DNA of 64,000 nt. Source: a virus. The notes under the pieces are model-generated. The model was not told the origin of the DNA, searched no databases, and was given only the letters and a program-made list of their open reading frames with translations. The DNA lies in IMG/VR virus record IMGVR_UViG_3300027791_001841, positions 16,894-80,893 of that record. One strand, 5' to 3'. The translations under genes and the position numbers were made by a program. Of the stretch, positions 25,046 through 33,141 are shown in pieces. Numbering within the stretch: position 1 is the first letter of the stretch; the number at the start of each line of letters is the position of its first letter.

Positions 25046-25052
25046 TATTTAG
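25046..25052 (-). promoter_or_regulatory. T4-late-type promoter box (CTAAATA, minus strand)
   Basis: CTAAATA on the minus strand lies 38 nt before ATG 25007 and is followed by a normal ribosome site. It stands back-to-back with the plus-strand sigma70 promoter at 25061-25089. Confidence 0.5.
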
Positions 25053-25060
25053 CTTAGGGG

Positions 25061-25089
25061 TTGACAACTATTAAACACTACTATATAAT
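25061..25089 (+). promoter_or_regulatory. Consensus sigma70-type promoter
   Basis: TTGACA 25061-25066, a 17 nt spacer and TATAAT 25084-25089 match consensus exactly. It drives mazG, the cytidylyltransferase, gp44, ferredoxin and a small gene as one early operon ending at the 27320 hairpin. Confidence 0.85.
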
Positions 25090-25115
25090 AAAGAGTAACA
25101 TAAGGAGAAAGACTG

Positions 25116-25526
25116 TTGAACAACGTAGACTTAAATCGCTATCAAGAATTTGTAAAAGAAGTAACTAGTACAGCAAGTAATAATACTGCTGAACTATCAA
25201 AAACACTAGATAGCCTAGAAACCCAAAGTGGTGTTAACATGGCACTACTACTAACAGGCTCGATTGGAATGGCGAGTGAAGGAGGCGAATTTGCAGAAAT
25301 TGTTAAAAAATGTATCTTCCAAGGTAAACCACTTGACGATGAAACTATATTTCATGCTAAACGAGAACTTGGCGATATTATTTGGTATTGGATTAATAGC
25401 TGCAGGGCTCTTAGTATTGACCCTAACGAAGTAATTGCTGAAAATGTAAACAAACTAAAAGCTCGTTATCCGGGCGGAGAGTTTGATGTACATTATAGCG
25501 AAAACAGAAAAGATGGCGATCTCTAA
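25116..25526 (+). CDS. mazG: MazG-like nucleoside triphosphate pyrophosphohydrolase
   Basis: 136 residues from TTG 25116, preceded by AAGGAGAAA. MazG-type acidic motifs are present: EGGEFAEIVKK (near residue 54) and ELGDIIWYWINS (near residue 90), followed by NVNKLKARYPGGEF. Such enzymes hydrolyse NTPs or dNTPs to monophosphates. In phages they are proposed to affect ppGpp or nucleotide pools. First gene of an operon with a consensus early promoter. Confidence 0.88.
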   Translation: MNNVDLNRYQEFVKEVTSTASNNTAELSKTLDSLETQSGVNMALLLTGSIGMASEGGEFAEIVKKCIFQGKPLDDETIFHAKRELGDIIWYWINSCRALSIDPNEVIAENVNKLKARYPGGEFDVHYSENRKDGDL

Positions 25527-25539
25527 AAAGGACAACGAT

Positions 25540-25953
25540 ATGACAGTAGGAATTACGTTTAGTAGTTTTGATTTATTTCATAGTGGACATGTTGCTATGC
25601 TTAAAGAAGCAAGTGAGCATTGTAACTACTTAATTGTAGGACTACAAACGGATCCTACTATCGACCGTCCTGAAAAGAACAAACCTATCCAAAGTGTGTT
25701 TGAAAGATATGTACAACTAAAAGGTTGTTCGTATATTGATGAAATTATCCCTTACGAAACCGAGCAAGATTTACTAGATATACTGCTAACTTATACTATT
25801 GATCGTAGATTTATTGGTGAAGAATATAAGAAAAAAGATTTCTCTGGTAAACAGATTTGTGTTGACAAAGGCATAGAAATATATTATAATAAAAGACAAC
25901 ACTCATTTAGCACATCTAATTTGAGAAAACGAATAAGCGAGGCAAACAAATGA
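25540..25953 (+). CDS. Cytidylyltransferase-like protein (TagD/glycerol-3-phosphate type)
   Basis: 137 residues from ATG 25540 (AAAAGGACAACG before it; an in-frame upstream start lies inside mazG). The N-terminus GITFSSFDLFHSGHVAML is the nucleotidyltransferase HxGH motif in its cytidylyltransferase form. Unlike TagD, the C-terminal RTEGISTT block appears as a shortened FSTSNLRKRI. It probably activates a phosphorylated small molecule with CTP or ATP; the substrate is unknown. It overlaps gp44 by 4 nt (ATGA). Confidence 0.8.
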   Translation: MTVGITFSSFDLFHSGHVAMLKEASEHCNYLIVGLQTDPTIDRPEKNKPIQSVFERYVQLKGCSYIDEIIPYETEQDLLDILLTYTIDRRFIGEEYKKKDFSGKQICVDKGIEIYYNKRQHSFSTSNLRKRISEANK

Positions 25954-26864
25954 AAGAACTTTGGGTAGAAAAGTATCGTCCTAATACAATAGATGATTAT
26001 GTGTTTAAGGACAATCATCAGAAAGCACAAGTACAAGCATGGGTTAGCGATGTAAGTATTCCGCACTTGTTGTTTAGCGGTAGTGCAGGCATTGGTAAAA
26101 CAACAATGGCTAAGTTACTAGTTAATGAACTAGGCATTGAAGAGTTTGACGTATTACAAATTAACGCATCAAGAAACAATTCAGTTGATGACATTCGAGA
26201 TAAGATTACAAACTTTGTACAAATGATTCCTTTTGGTCCGTTCAAAGTTGTATTGCTTGATGAGGCTGATTACTTGAGTCCTAACGCACAAGCAGCATTG
26301 CGTGGTGTAATGGAAGAGTATCACAGTACATCGAGATTTATTTTAACGTGTAACTATCCTAATAGAATTATTCCTGCTATCCATAGTCGTTGTCAAGGCT
26401 TTCATATTGAAAAGATTGACCAAACAGAGTTTACTGCTCGTGTAGCAACTATTCTTGTAACTGAAAATATTGACTTTGATCTTGACACTCTTGACAGTTA
26501 TGTAAAAGTAGCGTATCCAGACTTACGTAAGTGTATTAACATGGTACAGCAAAACGTAAGCGGAACTAAACTTAGTGCGCCAAGCAAAGGTGACGAGGGC
26601 GAAGCTGACTGGAAGTTTGAAATGGTTGAGTTATTTAAAGCAGGTAAGATTACTCAAGCTAGAAAACTACTGTGTGGTAAAGTACGTGCTGAAGAAATGG
26701 AAGAGATTTATCGTTGGTTATATGATAACTTAGAAATATTTGGTGAAGAAGAAAAACAAGATACAGCAGTTATTATTATTAAACAAGGTCTTGTTGATCA
26801 CGCATTAGTTGCTGATCCAGAAATTAACTTGGCTGCAACACTTATTAAACTGGCGAGGCTATAG
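25950..26864 (+). CDS. 44: Clamp-loader ATPase subunit (T4 gp44)
   Basis: 304 residues. A AAA+ ATPase of the sliding-clamp loader: Walker [10 protein letters not shown] at residues 44-52, Walker B VVLLDEAD at 100-106, and the arginine-finger SRC motif at 146-148. The N-terminal [14 protein letters not shown] is the standard clamp-loader beginning. It loads gp45 (47914) on DNA for gp43 (45171), normally together with gp62; I do not see gp62 in this window. Coupled to both neighbours (ATGA upstream, TAGTG downstream). Confidence 0.95.
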   Translation: MKELWVEKYRPNTIDDYVFKDNHQKAQVQAWVSDVSIPHLLFSGSAGIGKTTMAKLLVNELGIEEFDVLQINASRNNSVDDIRDKITNFVQMIPFGPFKVVLLDEADYLSPNAQAALRGVMEEYHSTSRFILTCNYPNRIIPAIHSRCQGFHIEKIDQTEFTARVATILVTENIDFDLDTLDSYVKVAYPDLRKCINMVQQNVSGTKLSAPSKGDEGEADWKFEMVELFKAGKITQARKLLCGKVRAEEMEEIYRWLYDNLEIFGEEEKQDTAVIIIKQGLVDHALVADPEINLAATLIKLARL

Positions 26865-27208
26865 TGGCTCATTTAGTAGATGACAAATGTATAATGTGCA
26901 AACACACAACGTGTGTTAGCGTATGCCCAGTAGACTGTTTTTACGAAGGTGAAAACATGTTAGTAATTAACCCAGATGAATGTATTGATTGCGGCGTGTG
27001 TATTCCTGAATGCCCCGAAGATGCAATCTTTCAAACAGATGATACAGAAAACAAATGGTATAAGCATAATCAGTATTTTTCCGAAACAGCTAACTGGCCT
27101 AACATTGTAGATCAAAAGCCGCCTATGGATGAATACGAAAAGTATACTCAGAGTGCAGAAGATAAGACGCACCTGTTTAAGGCTATACCCGCAATACAAA
27201 TAGACTAA
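26864..27208 (+). CDS. 7Fe-type ferredoxin (FdxA-like)
   Basis: 114 residues from a GTG overlapping the gp44 stop. Eight clustered cysteines: C9, C12, C17, C21 and C40, C43, C46, C50, plus C25, in the order of Azotobacter-type seven-iron ferredoxins ([18 protein letters not shown], then [14 protein letters not shown]). It carries electrons at low potential. Possible clients are the radical SAM enzymes here (QueE, 194-1174) or Fe-S assembly on phage IscU. Finding it inside the clamp-loader operon is unusual. Confidence 0.92.
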   Translation: MAHLVDDKCIMCKHTTCVSVCPVDCFYEGENMLVINPDECIDCGVCIPECPEDAIFQTDDTENKWYKHNQYFSETANWPNIVDQKPPMDEYEKYTQSAEDKTHLFKAIPAIQID

Positions 27209-27321
27209 TGAAAATTAAAATAGAAGTAGAAGTAGACACATCTCAACAACAAGATCAAAATCTTATAGACGAACTCATTGAGCTTTTAGACTCGCTCCGC
27301 GATAGATTCCAAGAAGAATAA
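27208..27321 (+). CDS. Small acidic protein, 37 aa
   Basis: TAATG overlap with the ferredoxin gene. One strand-like beginning ([10 protein letters not shown]), a Gln-rich linker and an acidic amphipathic helix (LIDELIELLDSLRDRF). Its stop lies at the base of the operon terminator. Coding status is supported by coupling and an intact frame only; function unknown. Confidence 0.5.
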   Translation: MKIKIEVEVDTSQQQDQNLIDELIELLDSLRDRFQEE

Positions 27322-27341
27322 GGGGGAGTTTAACCCCCCTT
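27320..27341. terminator. Bidirectional hairpin terminator
   Basis: AAGGGGG (27320-27326) pairs with CCCCCTT (27335-27341) around an 8 nt loop. It lies in the short gap between the convergent gp44-ferredoxin operon and phoH and can serve both strands. Confidence 0.75.
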
Positions 27342-27347
27342 ATCTAA

Positions 27348-28073
27348 TTACTCGTCGCCGTACATTTGTAAAATTTCTCTTACAGCTTCATGTCTTTCGA
27401 TATCACTGTGATCAAACTGACAGATATCAACATATTGATGGTTCTGGAAGTTGTTATACAACCCAAGGAACTCTAATAACCCGTTACTTGAAGGCCTATC
27501 AGCCTGTCCTAAGTCACCGGTTACCACCATCTTGCTTCCTTCACCTAACCTAGTGAGAAGCATTTTCATCTGATTAGGCGTTGCATTTTGCATTTCATCT
27601 GCTATAATCACAGAGTTTTTAAATGTTCTGCCACGCATGTATGCTAAAGGACTAATTTCAAGTACCTTTTCACGCATCTGTCTTTCAACTTCAGCCTGAT
27701 TAAAATTGTCTCCGAACACATCAAATATAGGTCTCGTCCATGGTGCCATCTTTTCTTCTAGCGTTCCTGGTAAAAACCCATGCTGCTCGTCAACACTAAC
27801 TGCCGGTCTCGTAATAACAATTTTTTCAAAATTCGTATCTTTCCATTGATCAATAGCCCATTGTACACCCAGCATAGTTTTACCTGTGCCTGCTGGTCCA
27901 ATTGCAAACACAATGTGTGTGCGATTGTCATTTAACATTTCTAAATATGTTTCTTGAGATTTGTTTTTAGGTGTAATTACTACACGTTTTTTCTTTTGAT
28001 TAATGTTGATTACATTATTATATGTGGAGTGGGAAGTTTGTTGATGAGATTGTTGTTTTCTTTTTGACTTCAT
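27348..28073 (-). CDS. phoH: PhoH-like ATPase
   Basis: P-loop ATPase of the phage PhoH family: Walker A GPAGTGKT, ITRPAV, then VIIADEMQNATP (Walker B) and TGDLGQAD. PhoH is a common marine phage gene; its role is still unclear. The frame is open up to ATG 28181 (277 residues). I prefer ATG 28073 (241 residues) because a GGAGG lies 11 nt upstream; ATG 28082 is too close to it. The residues before the preferred start look unlike coding sequence of this family. Confidence 0.9.
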   Translation of the reverse strand: MKSKRKQQSHQQTSHSTYNNVININQKKKRVVITPKNKSQETYLEMLNDNRTHIVFAIGPAGTGKTMLGVQWAIDQWKDTNFEKIVITRPAVSVDEQHGFLPGTLEEKMAPWTRPIFDVFGDNFNQAEVERQMREKVLEISPLAYMRGRTFKNSVIIADEMQNATPNQMKMLLTRLGEGSKMVVTGDLGQADRPSSNGLLEFLGLYNNFQNHQYVDICQFDHSDIERHEAVREILQMYGDE

Positions 28074-28209
28074 ATTAAGCATATCCTCCGTGCTTTGTGG
28101 GTATTCGAGCAAGGACGTAACAACAGTATTGATGACATAGGTCCGTGTTCGAACATATAAGTATTTACTCGTTCTGTCCATTTATAAAGCTCTTAGTTTA
28201 ATTTTGAGC

Positions 28210-28216
28210 ATAAATA
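28210..28216 (+). promoter_or_regulatory. T4-late-type promoter box
   Basis: ATAAATA 28 nt before the gene at 28245. It is the first late box of the endolysin-containing unit that runs to about 31.4 kb. Confidence 0.5.
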
Positions 28217-28244
28217 CATATATACAAATAGGGACAAGACTAAC

Positions 28245-28784
28245 ATGGCAAGTACTAAAGATATCATTGCAAACATTGAACAAATTTACGGGTCTAACAA
28301 CAGTTTAAACCTACTCAAAGACTTTGAGCGTGTATTCGACGAATTAGATGTATATGTGTTTGACGGATGGCTTGACGGTGAATTAGTAGCCGGTCCAAAA
28401 GAAAGTAGATACTTTGTTGAGTGTACATTTATGTGGCCTCACAAAGAAATGCCTGAACCTGAGGGTGGAAAGAGACTTTTAGAGTACGGGTGTAAGGTAC
28501 AGTTTGCAGAATCAGCAGTTGCTAAAGTTAGAAAAATTAAAGATGTAAATGATATCCGTCCTGGAACTAGAAAAGGTAAGATCGACTACGAAGACATTTG
28601 GATGGTAAAGATTACTATGCCAAAACGTTTAATGAAAAATATCGACCGTGGATATAAAAACCTTGACAAGAACAAAGTACAAGACATATTGTCTAATAAT
28701 GCTGTTAACATGAACCTTGAACCTGCAGACGAACAAGCTCAAGCTCAAGCAGCAGAAACATCAGAGGTCCCAGCAGATGTATAA
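28245..28784 (+). CDS. Conserved T4-like marine phage protein, 179 aa
   Basis: No named domain. The block VFDGWLDGELVAGPKESRYF, then MWPHKEMPEPEGGKRL and MPKRLMKNIDRGY, is typical of a protein shared by T4-like marine phages. The last 25 residues are a Gln/Ala/Glu tail. A late-type box precedes it and the next conserved protein overlaps by 8 nt. A virion or assembly role is likely from the promoter class and is only inferred. Confidence 0.7.
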   Translation: MASTKDIIANIEQIYGSNNSLNLLKDFERVFDELDVYVFDGWLDGELVAGPKESRYFVECTFMWPHKEMPEPEGGKRLLEYGCKVQFAESAVAKVRKIKDVNDIRPGTRKGKIDYEDIWMVKITMPKRLMKNIDRGYKNLDKNKVQDILSNNAVNMNLEPADEQAQAQAAETSEVPADV

Positions 28785-29517
28785 AGTATTAGAAGAAGGA
28801 TTACGCAAAGGTGATTTAGAAGATCTAATCTATCCAATTTTTGAAGTAGATAAGTTTAGATCTAAAATGGGTGAAGACCGAGACGTATGTGTTGTTACGT
28901 TTCAAGCTAAAGATAGATATCCTGCAAAAGATTTAATGGAGTTTATTGAAAAAGGATTTTCTTTTGTTCTGGACGCAGATGTTAGTTCAGGTGAAAACGA
29001 AGAAGGCGAATATTCAGTATTTGTTGAGATTGAAAGAAGTAAACAAATAGCAGAGCAAGTTAAAGAATTAATTTACGGTATTTCAAAACTAACTAATATT
29101 AACGAGTGGAAGTTTCAGTACTACAAAGACGATACTACTAGAGATGTAACTACTGAAAATTTAAAAGAAGTAATTCCAGCTGATGGGCAAATGTACGAAG
29201 CAAAGATGGCAAAGTTTAGAGTCAACGAAGTTAAATCTTTCTTTAGTAAAACCTTAATGGATAACTTAGAATTACAAGACGACTTAATTACTATCTATAA
29301 ACCATTTAATAAAACTGTTAAGTTAAGATGGATTAAAGAAGGAAGAACGAAAGATATAATCGAAGGGATCGATGCACCAACGCAAATTGATGTAGGCGCC
29401 AGTTCAGAAACATTTTGGTTAAGCAAAGTGTTAGGCGACTACAATATTAGCAAAATGGGCGATAACTTCTTGTTCACAAATGGCGACAAAGCCATGTTAT
29501 TACAAAGGGCAGATTAA
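28777..29517 (+). CDS. Conserved T4-like marine phage protein, 246 aa
   Basis: ATG 28777 (MYKVLEEGLRKGDLEDLI) is chosen over an in-frame ATG 28717 that lies deep in the previous gene. GAGG lies 8 nt before it. Mixed alpha/beta and acidic, with no recognised motif. It forms a coupled pair with the gene before it and ends at the endolysin start (TAATG), so it is part of the same late unit. Possibly a virion protein. Confidence 0.7.
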   Translation: MYKVLEEGLRKGDLEDLIYPIFEVDKFRSKMGEDRDVCVVTFQAKDRYPAKDLMEFIEKGFSFVLDADVSSGENEEGEYSVFVEIERSKQIAEQVKELIYGISKLTNINEWKFQYYKDDTTRDVTTENLKEVIPADGQMYEAKMAKFRVNEVKSFFSKTLMDNLELQDDLITIYKPFNKTVKLRWIKEGRTKDIIEGIDAPTQIDVGASSETFWLSKVLGDYNISKMGDNFLFTNGDKAMLLQRAD

Positions 29518-30383
29518 TGTTTAAATTAGAAAAAGGGCATCTGGAAAAACTTATTCCAGGTAATAAAAATGTAGACGGATGGCATGCGGCACTTGTAGAT
29601 GTGCTACCTAAATACGGTATTGACACAGAAAGACGCATGGCGCACTTTATTAGCCAATGTGCTCATGAATCAAATAACTTCCGTAGTTTAGAAGAAAACT
29701 TAAACTACAGTGAAAAATCACTACTTGCTGTATTTGGACGTTACTTTGGTGATGCACCAAAAGCTAGTGCAGCAGAATATGCACGTAACCCAGAAAAGAT
29801 TGCAAACCGTGTTTACTTCGACAAGTATCGTAAGTACAAGATGGGCAATACAAACGAAGGTGACGGTTGGTTGTTCCGCGGACGTGGACTAAAACAACTT
29901 ACTGGTCGTGAGAACTACACCAAGTTTGGTGCTAGTGTAAATATGACAGCAGAAGAAGCAGCAGAATATGTTGCAACTCCAGCTGGTGCAGTAGAGTCAG
30001 CATGTTGGTTTTGGAATGCAAAGAACCTAAATAACATTGCAGACACAGATGATGTTACAAAGATGACTAAAATTATTAACGGTGGTAACATTGGACTTGA
30101 GTCGCGTCAGACACGTTATAAGAAAGCAATGGAAGTATTTGGTAACCCTGTAACACTTACAGATGATGCAGGTGATGACGATTTTGAAATTGATGACATT
30201 GGTGTACTACGTAAAGGTTCACGTGGCGAAGGCGTTAAAATGATGCAAGAAGCATTAGGCGTTGGCGCAGACGGAGCATTTGGTCCTGGTACAGAACGTG
30301 CATTAAAAGAATGGCAAACTACTAACGGCTTAACTGCTGATGGTATTGCTGGTCCAAAAACACTTGAGAAATTACTAGGATAA
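29517..30383 (+). CDS. Endolysin: GH19 muramidase/chitinase-like with peptidoglycan-binding domain
   Basis: 288 residues. The GH19 catalytic domain (about residues 1-205) shows HFISQCAHESNNF with likely catalytic Glu51, the second acidic cluster SLEEN, then RGRGLKQLTGRENY and INGGNIGLESR. An acidic linker is followed by a PG_binding_1 repeat (about residues 232-286: LRKGSRGEGVKMMQ, then GADGAFGPGTERALKEWQ). It cleaves peptidoglycan at lysis. There is no signal peptide, so holin-dependent release is expected; spanin- and holin-like genes lie downstream. Confidence 0.9.
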   Translation: MFKLEKGHLEKLIPGNKNVDGWHAALVDVLPKYGIDTERRMAHFISQCAHESNNFRSLEENLNYSEKSLLAVFGRYFGDAPKASAAEYARNPEKIANRVYFDKYRKYKMGNTNEGDGWLFRGRGLKQLTGRENYTKFGASVNMTAEEAAEYVATPAGAVESACWFWNAKNLNNIADTDDVTKMTKIINGGNIGLESRQTRYKKAMEVFGNPVTLTDDAGDDDFEIDDIGVLRKGSRGEGVKMMQEALGVGADGAFGPGTERALKEWQTTNGLTADGIAGPKTLEKLLG

Positions 30384-30387
30384 ACGT

Positions 30388-30873
30388 ATGTTTAGTTCAA
30401 TCAAGATTGCAATAGTATTAATAATGTTAGCTGGTGCAGGTGGTGGCGTAGTGTACGTTAAAACTTTAAAGTCAGATCTTGCTGTTAGCGAAGCTAACAA
30501 CGTAAAGCTAACAACAGCAGTAGGTGAACAAAAAGCAGCACTAGAACAAATGCAAAAAGATTTTACAGCAATTAATGTTGCTAAAAACAATCTTGAAGAT
30601 CAAACTAGAGTGTTAAACGCTGAACTTAATAATCTTAACGATAAGTTTAACAAAATAAATGCAAGTGGTGAGAAACGTGACATTGGTAACTTGGCTCAAC
30701 AAAAGCCTAGACTAATCGAACGTGCAATTAACACCGGAACAAAGAACGCCATGCGCTGTGTAGAAATAGCGATGGGCTCTCCATTAACCGAAAAAGAAGA
30801 AACGGCAACTAAGAAATCTAAGATTAATCCTGAATGCCCAAGTATAGCGAACCCAAACTATGTACCATATTAA
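30388..30873 (+). CDS. Putative inner-membrane spanin (Rz-like)
   Basis: 161 residues. One N-terminal transmembrane segment (about residues 5-24, IKIAIVLIMLAGAGGGVVYV) is followed by a long coiled coil (about residues 28-95) and a Cys-containing tail. This is the architecture of i-spanins that span the periplasm. It lies directly after the endolysin and overlaps a lipoprotein gene by 14 nt, which matches Rz/Rz1 organisation. Confidence 0.7.
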   Translation: MFSSIKIAIVLIMLAGAGGGVVYVKTLKSDLAVSEANNVKLTTAVGEQKAALEQMQKDFTAINVAKNNLEDQTRVLNAELNNLNDKFNKINASGEKRDIGNLAQQKPRLIERAINTGTKNAMRCVEIAMGSPLTEKEETATKKSKINPECPSIANPNYVPY

Positions 30874-31228
30874 AAATATATTTTTAGTTGTGCTACTAGG
30901 AGTAGCACTTACTGGTTGTTCAACTGTATCTCAGTTAGACGTGTTTAGTAAACCTATTGAAAGAACACCATTAAATCTTTCTAAGCCTGAAGTTGCTGAG
31001 TTAGAGCAACTTAAATTTATTATTATTACTAGCGAAAACGCAGAAGAAGTATTTGCTAAACTTAAAAAGAAAAATACAGACGCTGTGTTGTTCGGTTTAA
31101 CAGATGAAGGGTATGAGTCCCTTGCTAAGAACTTTGCGCATATACGGGCGTATATGCTTAAACAAGACGCCATTATAAACGAATACAAAGAGTACTACGA
31201 ATCAGGAAAACCTGATAGCGTAGAGTAA
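30860..31228 (+). CDS. Lipoprotein, candidate outer-membrane spanin
   Basis: 122 residues. A signal sequence of about 19 residues ends in a lipobox (ALTGC). The mature part is about 100 residues of helical, charged sequence, larger than a classical Rz1. It overlaps the i-spanin-like gene by 14 nt out of frame and is coupled to a second lipoprotein (TAATG). Either lipoprotein, or both, could pair with the i-spanin. Confidence 0.65.
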   Translation: MYHIKNIFLVVLLGVALTGCSTVSQLDVFSKPIERTPLNLSKPEVAELEQLKFIIITSENAEEVFAKLKKKNTDAVLFGLTDEGYESLAKNFAHIRAYMLKQDAIINEYKEYYESGKPDSVE

Positions 31229-31383
31229 TGTTAAAACTAATATTAGTAGTTTTTCTATCTACGATGATATCTAGTTGCTCTGCAAAGAACTGTAAAATTT
31301 CATCAAGCGTAAGTGTCGAAGACGCACAAAAGATCGACATAGATAAAGTCACACCTCGTGCAACATTTAGTTGTGACATTTAA
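31228..31383 (+). CDS. Second small lipoprotein, 51 aa (alternative o-spanin)
   Basis: TAATG overlap with the preceding gene. The signal peptide ends in a lipobox (MISSC), leaving a mature chain of 35 residues, the size range of Rz1-type o-spanins. It carries two further cysteines (KNC and FSC) that could form disulfides. Its stop is 8 nt before a sigma70 promoter. Confidence 0.6.
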   Translation: MLKLILVVFLSTMISSCSAKNCKISSSVSVEDAQKIDIDKVTPRATFSCDI

Positions 31384-31391
31384 TAAATTGG

Positions 31392-31420
31392 TTGACAAAT
31401 AAGAATAGTTTTGTTATACT
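31392..31420 (+). promoter_or_regulatory. Sigma70-type promoter of the Fe-S unit
   Basis: TTGACA 31392-31397, a 17 nt spacer and TATACT 31415-31420, 24 nt before the first iscU ATG. This separates the iscU-iscA unit from the upstream lysis genes in timing. Confidence 0.8.
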
Positions 31421-31443
31421 ATTAAAATAATAACTAAAAATTT

Positions 31444-31872
31444 ATGGCATATTCACAAAAAGTAGTAGATCGTTTTGAAGACGTTCTAAACAATCCGGCA
31501 AAGCATGGCGTGGGCCGCTTTGATCCAAACGATCCTAATGTAGCAACAGGAATGACAGGAGCACCGGCGTGTGGTGATGTTATGAAACTTGATTTAAAAG
31601 TTAATCCTGACACTGATGTTATTGAAGATGTAAAATTTAAAACATATGGATGTGGCAGTGCAATAGCAAGTTCAACAATGTTTGTTGAAATGCTTACTGG
31701 TCTTACAATGACACAAGCATTAGAGATCAAAGATAAAGATATTGCTGCTGCATTAGAACTTCCTCCAATTAAATTACATTGTTCAGTGTTAGCTGAAGAT
31801 TCAATTAAACGTGCCCTGCAAGATTGGGACGAAAAGAAAGCAAAGCGCAAACACAACAGAGGACCTGAATAA
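31444..31872 (+). CDS. iscU: IscU-like Fe-S scaffold protein, copy 1
   Basis: 142 residues. The three cluster-ligand cysteines and the conserved Asp are intact: [17 protein letters not shown] and [12 protein letters not shown]. The LPP[IV]K chaperone-binding motif is also present (LPPIKL). IscU assembles new 2Fe-2S clusters. Compared with copy 2 it has a longer N-terminal part (about 10 extra residues around KHGVGRFDPNDPN) and a basic C-terminal extension. No clear ribosome site precedes the ATG. Confidence 0.93.
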   Translation: MAYSQKVVDRFEDVLNNPAKHGVGRFDPNDPNVATGMTGAPACGDVMKLDLKVNPDTDVIEDVKFKTYGCGSAIASSTMFVEMLTGLTMTQALEIKDKDIAAALELPPIKLHCSVLAEDSIKRALQDWDEKKAKRKHNRGPE

Positions 31873-32060
31873 TGCCAATTAAATTTAAACCAACACAAAT
31901 CACTGTAGATCGATCTACAGGAAAAAAATCTATTCAAAACTTTTATATGCAATCTACTCCGTTAACAGAGATAACAAGTGCATATGAAGCACACAATACT
32001 ACTCCAAAATTTAAACAAAAGCTACGTAACGAACTTACTCGTAGAGGCCAATTAAGCTAG
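31872..32060 (+). CDS. Small conserved phage protein, 62 aa
   Basis: TAATG overlap with iscU copy 1. Basic, with the pattern 'IKFKPT....DR.T' at the start and 'KFKQKLRNELTRRG' at the end. This small protein recurs in T4-like marine phages. Its function is unknown. It lies between the two iscU genes but does not resemble any Fe-S factor I know. Confidence 0.7.
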   Translation: MPIKFKPTQITVDRSTGKKSIQNFYMQSTPLTEITSAYEAHNTTPKFKQKLRNELTRRGQLS

Positions 32061-32090
32061 TAATAAACTAGTAGCTAGTAATAAACTAGC
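32055..32090. repeat. Tandem duplication of an 18 bp unit
   Basis: AGCTAGTAATAAACTAG(T/C) occurs twice head-to-tail (32055-32072 and 32073-32090). The first copy covers the stop codon of the 62-residue gene. Each unit is partly palindromic (CTAG...CTAG). Probably a replication-slippage product; no function is evident. Confidence 0.8.
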
Positions 32091-32123
32091 AATAAAAGAT
32101 ACATTAACTAAGAGGACGCAGCC

Positions 32124-32492
32124 GTGGCGTATTCAGATAAAGTGATGGACCATTACGAAAACCCTCGTAATGTTGGTAAGTGGGAAATAGATGATAGCAT
32201 TGGAACTGGAATGGTAGGAGCTCCTGCGTGTGGCGATGTTATGCGTCTGCAAATTAAAGTAGAAGATAACATAATCACTGATGCTAAGTTTAAAACATAT
32301 GGATGTGGTAGTGCTATTGCAAGTAGTAGCTTACTCACTGAATGGGTTAAAGGAATGACATTAGAAGGCGCAAGTGAGATAAAGAACACAGACCTTGCAA
32401 CTGAACTTGCTCTACCTCCAGTAAAGATACATTGCAGTGTACTAGCAGAAGATGCTATCAAAGCTGCTATTGCAGATTATAAATCTAAGTGA
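32124..32492 (+). CDS. iscU: IscU Fe-S scaffold protein, copy 2
   Basis: 122 residues from GTG 32124, preceded by AGAGGACGCAGCC. All key residues are intact ([29 protein letters not shown]), as is the LPPVK motif bound by Hsp70/J-protein pairs. Length and N-terminus ([18 protein letters not shown]) are like bacterial IscU. It is roughly half identical to copy 1, so the two are diverged paralogues rather than a recent duplication. It overlaps iscA (GTGA). Confidence 0.93.
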   Translation: MAYSDKVMDHYENPRNVGKWEIDDSIGTGMVGAPACGDVMRLQIKVEDNIITDAKFKTYGCGSAIASSSLLTEWVKGMTLEGASEIKNTDLATELALPPVKIHCSVLAEDAIKAAIADYKSK

Positions 32493-32815
32493 TAACAATT
32501 ACTGAGGATGGTGCAACCCGTGTATCTGGCTTCTTAGAAACTCGTGGCAAAGGCCTAGGACTTAGAGTTAAGATAAAAACTACTGGTTGCTCAGGATATG
32601 CATATGTTTTAGAGTTTGTTGATACACTTAATGATGATGATACTGTGTTTGACTCCAACGGTATAAAGATTATTGTTGATAAAAAGTCACTAGTAATGAT
32701 AGACGGAACTCATCTAGATTATGTCAAAGAAGGACTCAACGAAGGGTTTCAATTCAAAAATCCTTGGGAAGACGCAACTTGCGGCTGTGGCGAATCATTC
32801 ACTCTTAAAAAGTAG
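32489..32815 (+). CDS. iscA: A-type Fe-S carrier (IscA family)
   Basis: 108 residues from GTG 32489, overlapping the iscU stop. Conserved cysteines are in TTGCSGYAY and the C-terminal CGCGESF. IscA takes clusters from IscU to targets. It is linked tightly to iscU copy 2, in bacterial isc order. The other A-type gene (9924-10262) is only distantly similar. There is no IscS, HscA or HscB here; host IscS must supply sulfur, and the J-domain protein at 33464 could assist. Confidence 0.92.
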   Translation: MITITEDGATRVSGFLETRGKGLGLRVKIKTTGCSGYAYVLEFVDTLNDDDTVFDSNGIKIIVDKKSLVMIDGTHLDYVKEGLNEGFQFKNPWEDATCGCGESFTLKK

Positions 32816-32821
32816 TTAATG

Positions 32822-32828
32822 ATAAATA
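32822..32828 (+). promoter_or_regulatory. T4-late-type promoter box
   Basis: ATAAATA right after the iscA stop, 22 nt before the gene at 32851, which has its own AAGGAGCG ribosome site. Confidence 0.5.
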
Positions 32829-32850
32829 CAGTATAAGGAGCGAAAACATT

Positions 32851-33141
32851 ATGTTGGAAATGATTGAAAGAATGGTGAGTGATCGCCTTTGGATTTATAC
32901 CGCACTAGTTGGATCTCTTTTTGGACTTGCTTTCTCAACGTATTTTAAAGGTACAAGAATTGGGCTTTGGCTTTATGCTAAGTTTGATTTAACTGTAGAC
33001 TTTTTAGTTACACGCTGGGGATGGACTTGGTTACAACAACCAGATGATGCGTGGCGTAAAAAGTACCCGCATGTAACTAAGAAGATTGATGAACTAGAAA
33101 AGCGAATCAATAAGTTAGAATCTAAAGGAGCGAAGAAATGA
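32851..33141 (+). CDS. Membrane protein, 96 aa
   Basis: A hydrophobic region at residues 13-45 (LWIYTALVGSLFGLAFSTYF on) gives one or two spans. A Trp-rich stretch (TRWGWTWLQQPDDAW) follows, then a charged helical tail (KKIDELEKRINKLE). It overlaps the next small membrane protein by 4 nt (ATGA). The two may act as a pair, perhaps in lysis; this is inferred from proximity to the endolysin and spanin group. Confidence 0.65.
   Translation: MLEMIERMVSDRLWIYTALVGSLFGLAFSTYFKGTRIGLWLYAKFDLTVDFLVTRWGWTWLQQPDDAWRKKYPHVTKKIDELEKRINKLESKGAKK

Noticed and set aside
32055-32090. Tandem 18 bp repeat as an attachment site or CRISPR-like array
   Set aside because: Only two adjacent copies without spacers, overlapping a stop codon, and no integrase or cas gene in the window.
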